Positions 5,157 through 6,058 of a stretch of 6,058 bases of DNA are shown piece by piece; position 1 is the stretch's first letter; each line of letters starts with the position of its first letter. The notes below the pieces were generated by a model. It saw nothing but the letters and a program-made list of their open reading frames with translations. It was not told the origin of the DNA and searched no databases. The DNA is from Bacillota bacterium (GTDB taxonomy: Bacteria > Bacillota > Syntrophomonadia > Syntrophomonadales > Syntrophomonadaceae), in the NCBI GenBank assembly GCA_017861475.1, contig JAGFXV010000394.1:1-6058 (forward strand), written 5' to 3'. Made by a program: the position numbers and the translations under genes.

Positions 5157-6058
5157 ATGGACAAAAAGCCAAAAAATAAAAATGATATCACCCCGGAGCG
5201 GCTTGAGATCATCAAACAGCGCAAGAAAATGTTTCTGGAAAGTAATGACCAGGCTCTGCTTGACGACCCCGAAATTAAACCGGAAGTAGCTGAATCCTGG
5301 ATCAGGTCGCGCCAGATGCAAGTCGATCCTTACAAACCCGAGCCACAAGCCTGGTCTTCGCAGGATGCTAAAACCGCTACGGCGCGTTATATACCACTTT
5401 TCGATGCCATGCAGCCGTTGATGTATATGTTGAGAGAGGCTATAAATAGTGAATATTCACTGGAATTGATCGGTCGCAATGGAGTTACCTTATTGAGGGA
5501 AGGTACCTTTGCCTGCCCTCCCTTTGAGGATCGGGACCAGACCGTTATCTTCTCCGAGAGCACCATGGGAACAGGTGCCCATATTTTGTGTTTACAGCTC
5601 AAACGCCCCATCCAGCTGATCGGTCCCGAACACTATTGCATAGAATTGGAAAATGTGATAGCCACCGCGGCACCAATTATGGATGATAATGGTGATGCTT
5701 TGGCTTGTGTGCTTTTAACCCAGCCTATGCCGAAAAAAGCCTGGGGTACTGATTTCGTCAGGGAACTCAACCATGCCAAGTGGCTGATCGTATCGATCGC
5801 TGCAGCTATCGAGGCCCGGGGCAAGCTTATCTCAAGCCGGGACAGGATCGACTTCATGAGTGAAAGTCTCATCATGAGCAACAACGCCCTGGAAGCAACC
5901 CTGGCCAGTATCGATGAGCCGATCATTACCATTGATCGCAACGGTGTTATTATAAACGGTAATCCCGAGGCAGGCTCCATACTGAGATTGTCCCCTGAAG
6001 AACTTGGCGAAAAGAATATCACTGACTTTCTGCCCGCTGAATCAAACCTTTTGCCCCT
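5157..6058 (+). CDS. Second AcoR-type sigma-54 activator, N-terminal part, cut by window edge
   Basis: The frame opens at ATG 5157-5159, with AAGGAG (5142-5147) 9 bases upstream, and stays open for 300 codons to the right edge. The product matches the first regulator domain by domain. A shared segment reads EVAESWIRSRQMQVDPY (43-59). A GAF-type sensor follows (about 78-222), with ESTMGTGAHILC (134-145) and GPEHYC (156-161). A PAS domain begins with NNALEATLASIDEPIITID (242-260). The visible part ends in the PAS; the AAA+ and Fis HTH domains are expected beyond the window but not seen. The GAF pockets of the two proteins differ in several places, so they may sense different ligands. It is divergent from the DUF364 gene, and probably activates promoter P3 and possibly P1 and P2. 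Confidence 0.88.
   Translation, partial: MDKKPKNKNDITPERLEIIKQRKKMFLESNDQALLDDPEIKPEVAESWIRSRQMQVDPYKPEPQAWSSQDAKTATARYIPLFDAMQPLMYMLREAINSEYSLELIGRNGVTLLREGTFACPPFEDRDQTVIFSESTMGTGAHILCLQLKRPIQLIGPEHYCIELENVIATAAPIMDDNGDALACVLLTQPMPKKAWGTDFVRELNHAKWLIVSIAAAIEARGKLISSRDRIDFMSESLIMSNNALEATLASIDEPIITIDRNGVIINGNPEAGSILRLSPEELGEKNITDFLPAESNLLP

Noticed and set aside
5127..6022. Three minus-strand open frames (73, 74 and 129 codons)
   Set aside because: They are antisense to the plus-strand AcoR-type regulator, whose GAF and PAS motifs are continuous through the same DNA.

Overview
The window looks like a chromosomal segment of a low-to-moderate GC Firmicute, most likely an anaerobic Clostridia member (Desulfitobacterium/Desulfotomaculum-like). 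This is an inference from the strong AGGAGG-type ribosome binding sites, AT-rich intergenic DNA, AcoR-type sigma-54 regulators and a DUF4213/DUF364 protein. No sequence search was possible.

Layout, left to right. On the minus strand there are two small unrecognised genes: a 93-codon fragment running off the left edge (1-279) and a complete 72-aa protein (405-623), separated by a strong hairpin. A long untranslated leader (624-853) leads back to a textbook sigma-54 promoter (864-879). Next on the minus strand is a full-length sigma-54 enhancer-binding activator of the AcoR type (929-3124: GAF, PAS, AAA+, Fis-type HTH). A 620-bp intergenic region (3125-3744) holds a second sigma-54 promoter, a palindromic upstream site, a possible broken small gene and a terminator-like hairpin. 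A DUF4213/DUF364 protein follows (3745-4497, minus). Its 5' region carries a structured leader ending in a convincing intrinsic terminator, and a third sigma-54 promoter. At the right edge, on the plus strand, the N-terminal 300 codons of a second AcoR-type regulator (5157 to the edge) diverge from the DUF364 gene.

How it may work together. All three candidate sigma-54 promoters keep exact GG-N10-GC spacing and point leftward, and the two regulator genes encode the class of ATPase that such promoters require. A 14-nt sequence is shared exactly by palindromic sites upstream of promoters 1 and 2, at distances that differ by 10 bp (one helical turn), so it is a good candidate enhancer for one of these regulators. 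The DUF364 gene appears to have two control layers: sigma-54 initiation, then conditional termination in its leader, which suggests a riboswitch or other attenuator. The signal sensed and the function of the small proteins cannot be read from the sequence. I see no tRNA, rRNA, CRISPR array or intact mobile element.
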